DNA from: Flavobacteriaceae bacterium
Lineage (GTDB): Bacteria; Bacteroidota; Bacteroidia; Flavobacteriales; Flavobacteriaceae
DNA length: 42,645 bases
NCBI GenBank assembly: GCA_017852395.1
Contig: JAFMLE010000009.1
Span: 27,226 to 69,870, forward strand
Direction of reading: 5' to 3'
The notes under the pieces are model-generated. The model did not search any database and was not told the DNA's origin. It worked only from the letters and a program-made list of their open reading frames with translations. Shown here in pieces: positions 41,387 through 42,645 of this stretch. A program made the translations under genes and the position numbers. The number at the start of each line of letters is the position of its first letter. Within the stretch, counting starts at the first letter, position 1.

Positions 41387-42402
41387 CAGCTTAGGGTTGA
41401 ATAATCGCCAATATTTATACGTGTAAAGTTTCCATCAAAATGGACCTGATTTCCAATCATGGCTCCTTTGAGTTTTGCGTTTAAGAGCGTGCTCTGGTTT
41501 TGTATCAAACAATCTTCTAAATGGCAGTTGGTGATTGTTGTGCCTGCCCCTACAGAAACATGGGGGCCCACCGTACTGTCTTTGATGATCGCGCCGGGTC
41601 CGATGTAGCATGGCTCAATGATTTTGGCATTGTCAAAAGTTGCCTCTGCCGAAATTAGCGGGGTGTCTTCCATTTCAAGGAGTTGGAGCATTGCGGTATT
41701 GGTTTGCAGTGTGATTTGAGGGTTGCCGCAGTCCATCCATTTGCTGACTTGGCCAGGGACAATTTTTGAGCCTTCTTCCATCAATGCTTTGATGCCGTCG
41801 TTGATTTGATATTCCATCCCGGGCATCAATTGTTTGGCGACTACTTTTTCTAATTTATCTCGAAGTTGTGAAATGTCTTTAAAATAATAAATCCCAATAA
41901 CAGCCAGGTCAGACACCCATTCTTTGGGTTTTTCTACAAGTTCGACAATTTCATCGTTTTCATTAAGTTTTACGACTCCATAAGCTTCTGGGTTTTCAAC
42001 TTTTTTGACCCAAATCATGGCGTCTGCGGTTGGGTCAATAGACAAGTCTGCGCGTATCAAGGTGTCAGCATAGGCCACAACGGCGGGACCTTGAAGTGAT
42101 TTTGCAGCGGTCATGATGGCATGGCCCGTTCCTAGGGGCTCGAGTTGTCTATAGATGGTCCCTTCTGCTCCTAAGCTGTGTGCAAAGGCGATCAGCTTTT
42201 CTTCTATGGCTTCGTCAAAAAAAGCAGGGTCTCCAAGAATAAAAGCGACCTCATCAATTGGAGTATCGACCACCTTGGCGATTTCGGCCACCAGCTGCTC
42301 TACAATGGGGGTTCCTGCTACGGGCAAAAGGGGCTTAGGCACCGTCAATGTGTGGGGTCTGAGTCGGGAGCCCCGACCGGCCATAGGCACGATTATTTTC
42401 AC
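41386..42402 (-). CDS. Sugar-phosphate nucleotidyltransferase (glucose-1-phosphate thymidylyl/uridylyltransferase-like)
   Basis: The 338-residue enzyme transfers a nucleoside monophosphate from NTP to a sugar 1-phosphate. The N-terminal Rossmann-like domain has GRGSRLRPHT at about 9-18 and KPLLPVAG at 23-30. The C-terminal 90 residues form a left-handed beta-helix (IGPGAIIKDSTVGPHVSVGA, TTITNCHLEDCLI). I start it at GTG 42402, giving the usual opening MKIIVPMAGRG. A TTG at 42453 would add 17 residues and overlap dut, and no in-frame ATG exists before the catalytic motif. The stop overlaps the DUF4292 ATG by one base. The sugar and nucleotide used cannot be fixed from sequence; surface polysaccharide supply is plausible. 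Confidence 0.9.
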   Translation of the reverse strand: MKIIVPMAGRGSRLRPHTLTVPKPLLPVAGTPIVEQLVAEIAKVVDTPIDEVAFILGDPAFFDEAIEEKLIAFAHSLGAEGTIYRQLEPLGTGHAIMTAAKSLQGPAVVAYADTLIRADLSIDPTADAMIWVKKVENPEAYGVVKLNENDEIVELVEKPKEWVSDLAVIGIYYFKDISQLRDKLEKVVAKQLMPGMEYQINDGIKALMEEGSKIVPGQVSKWMDCGNPQITLQTNTAMLQLLEMEDTPLISAEATFDNAKIIEPCYIGPGAIIKDSTVGPHVSVGAGTTITNCHLEDCLIQNQSTLLNAKLKGAMIGNQVHFDGNFTRINIGDYSTLS

Positions 42403-42430
42403 CTTTGTATTTTTATTAAACGGTTCATCA

Positions 42431-42645
42431 TCAATTTTTACCGGTGCTTCCAAAACCTTTTTCGCCTCGGGTGGTCTCCGATAGGGTTTCGACGGGCTTC
42501 CATTGGATTTGAGTAAATGGGGCTACTACCATTTGTGCAATTCGTTCTCCAGGTTGTAAGGTATACTCTTCTTCAGACAAATTGATGAGAATCACACCGA
42601 TGTCTCCCCGATAATCTGCATCTATCGTACCTGGGGCGTTGAGTA
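42431..42645 (-). CDS. dut: dUTP diphosphatase, 3' part (runs off the window)
   Basis: The last 70 codons of a trimeric dUTPase are present. Motif III reads [17 protein letters not shown], motif [11 protein letters not shown] and motif [11 protein letters not shown], followed by KN and a TGA stop at 42431-42433. The enzyme hydrolyses dUTP to dUMP and pyrophosphate, keeping uracil out of DNA. The 5' half lies beyond base 42645. The stop is 28 bases upstream of the GTG start of the nucleotidyltransferase, so the genes are probably cotranscribed with dut first. Confidence 0.95.
   Translation of the reverse strand, partial: LNAPGTIDADYRGDIGVILINLSEEEYTLQPGERIAQMVVAPFTQIQWKPVETLSETTRGEKGFGSTGKN

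Noticed and set aside
42403-42453. TTG start at 42453 for the nucleotidyltransferase
   Set aside because: It overlaps dut and puts 17 atypical residues ahead of the usual MKIIVPMAGRG opening; GTG at 42402 fits better.

Overview
The window looks like a piece of chromosome from a member of the Bacteroidota, most likely class Flavobacteriia. The grounds are gene content and style. There is a complete moxR-DUF58-batABCDE aerotolerance-type operon and a three-gene sdhCAB operon with a B. subtilis-type cytochrome b558 subunit. A CCDC81-like HU domain is fused to a SPOR domain, and a DUF4292 lipoprotein precedes an EnvC-like protein. Genes lack clear Shine-Dalgarno sites, and one promoter matches the phylum consensus TTG-N19-TAnnTTTG. 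Base composition by eye is moderately AT-rich and even. I see no tRNA, rRNA, CRISPR array, phage, insertion sequence or integron. No stretch over 300 bases lacks a gene; the largest gaps are about 170 bases. Bases 1-42 hold nothing I can call.

Layout. 43-7908 (minus): an exported M24 peptidase, sdhB-sdhA-sdhC with a strong terminator, and a large exported BNR/sortilin-like beta-propeller protein. 7975-9267 (plus): cytoplasmic aminopeptidase P. 9268-13610 (minus): aldo/keto reductase, SDR oxidoreductase, AlbA_2 (Schlafen-type) protein, small lipoprotein and an SRPBCC-GyrI-like fusion. 13759-22708 (plus): the Bat operon of eight tightly packed genes. 22710-25710: cvpA, a conserved unknown gene, pheS and gpsA. 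25722-27717 (minus): a small membrane protein and an ALDH7-type aldehyde dehydrogenase, upstream of and probably cotranscribed with gpsA. 27819-30229 (plus): an isoaspartyl peptidase lipoprotein, an ABM-fold protein and an exonuclease/endonuclease/phosphatase (EEP) gene broken by a one-base frameshift. 30232-36179: a sodium:solute symporter, a secreted unknown, a Tat-signal aminotransferase, an alanine/glycine:cation symporter and an acyltransferase. 36266-42645: trpS, dprA, an HU-SPOR protein, EnvC-like factor, DUF4292 lipoprotein, sugar-phosphate nucleotidyltransferase and the 3' part of dut.

How the genes work together. The Bat operon encodes an AAA+ ATPase, VWA proteins in the inner membrane and periplasm-facing TPR/SH3 and BatD proteins. 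It is best read as one envelope-associated MoxR/VWA chaperone-like system of poorly known substrate. sdhCAB gives the menaquinone-linked complex II. Two M24 peptidases, the isoaspartyl peptidase and the BNR protein suggest peptide scavenging or repair. The last operon links dUTP clean-up, nucleotide-sugar supply, a lipoprotein and division-site murein hydrolase activation.

No clearly new system stands out. The items most worth a second look are the frameshifted EEP gene, the BatD-like paralogue inside the bat operon, the membrane-spanning HU-SPOR protein, the Tat-exported aminotransferase, and the extreme compactness of all eight convergent gene junctions (stop codons from 2 bases apart to overlapping by 4).
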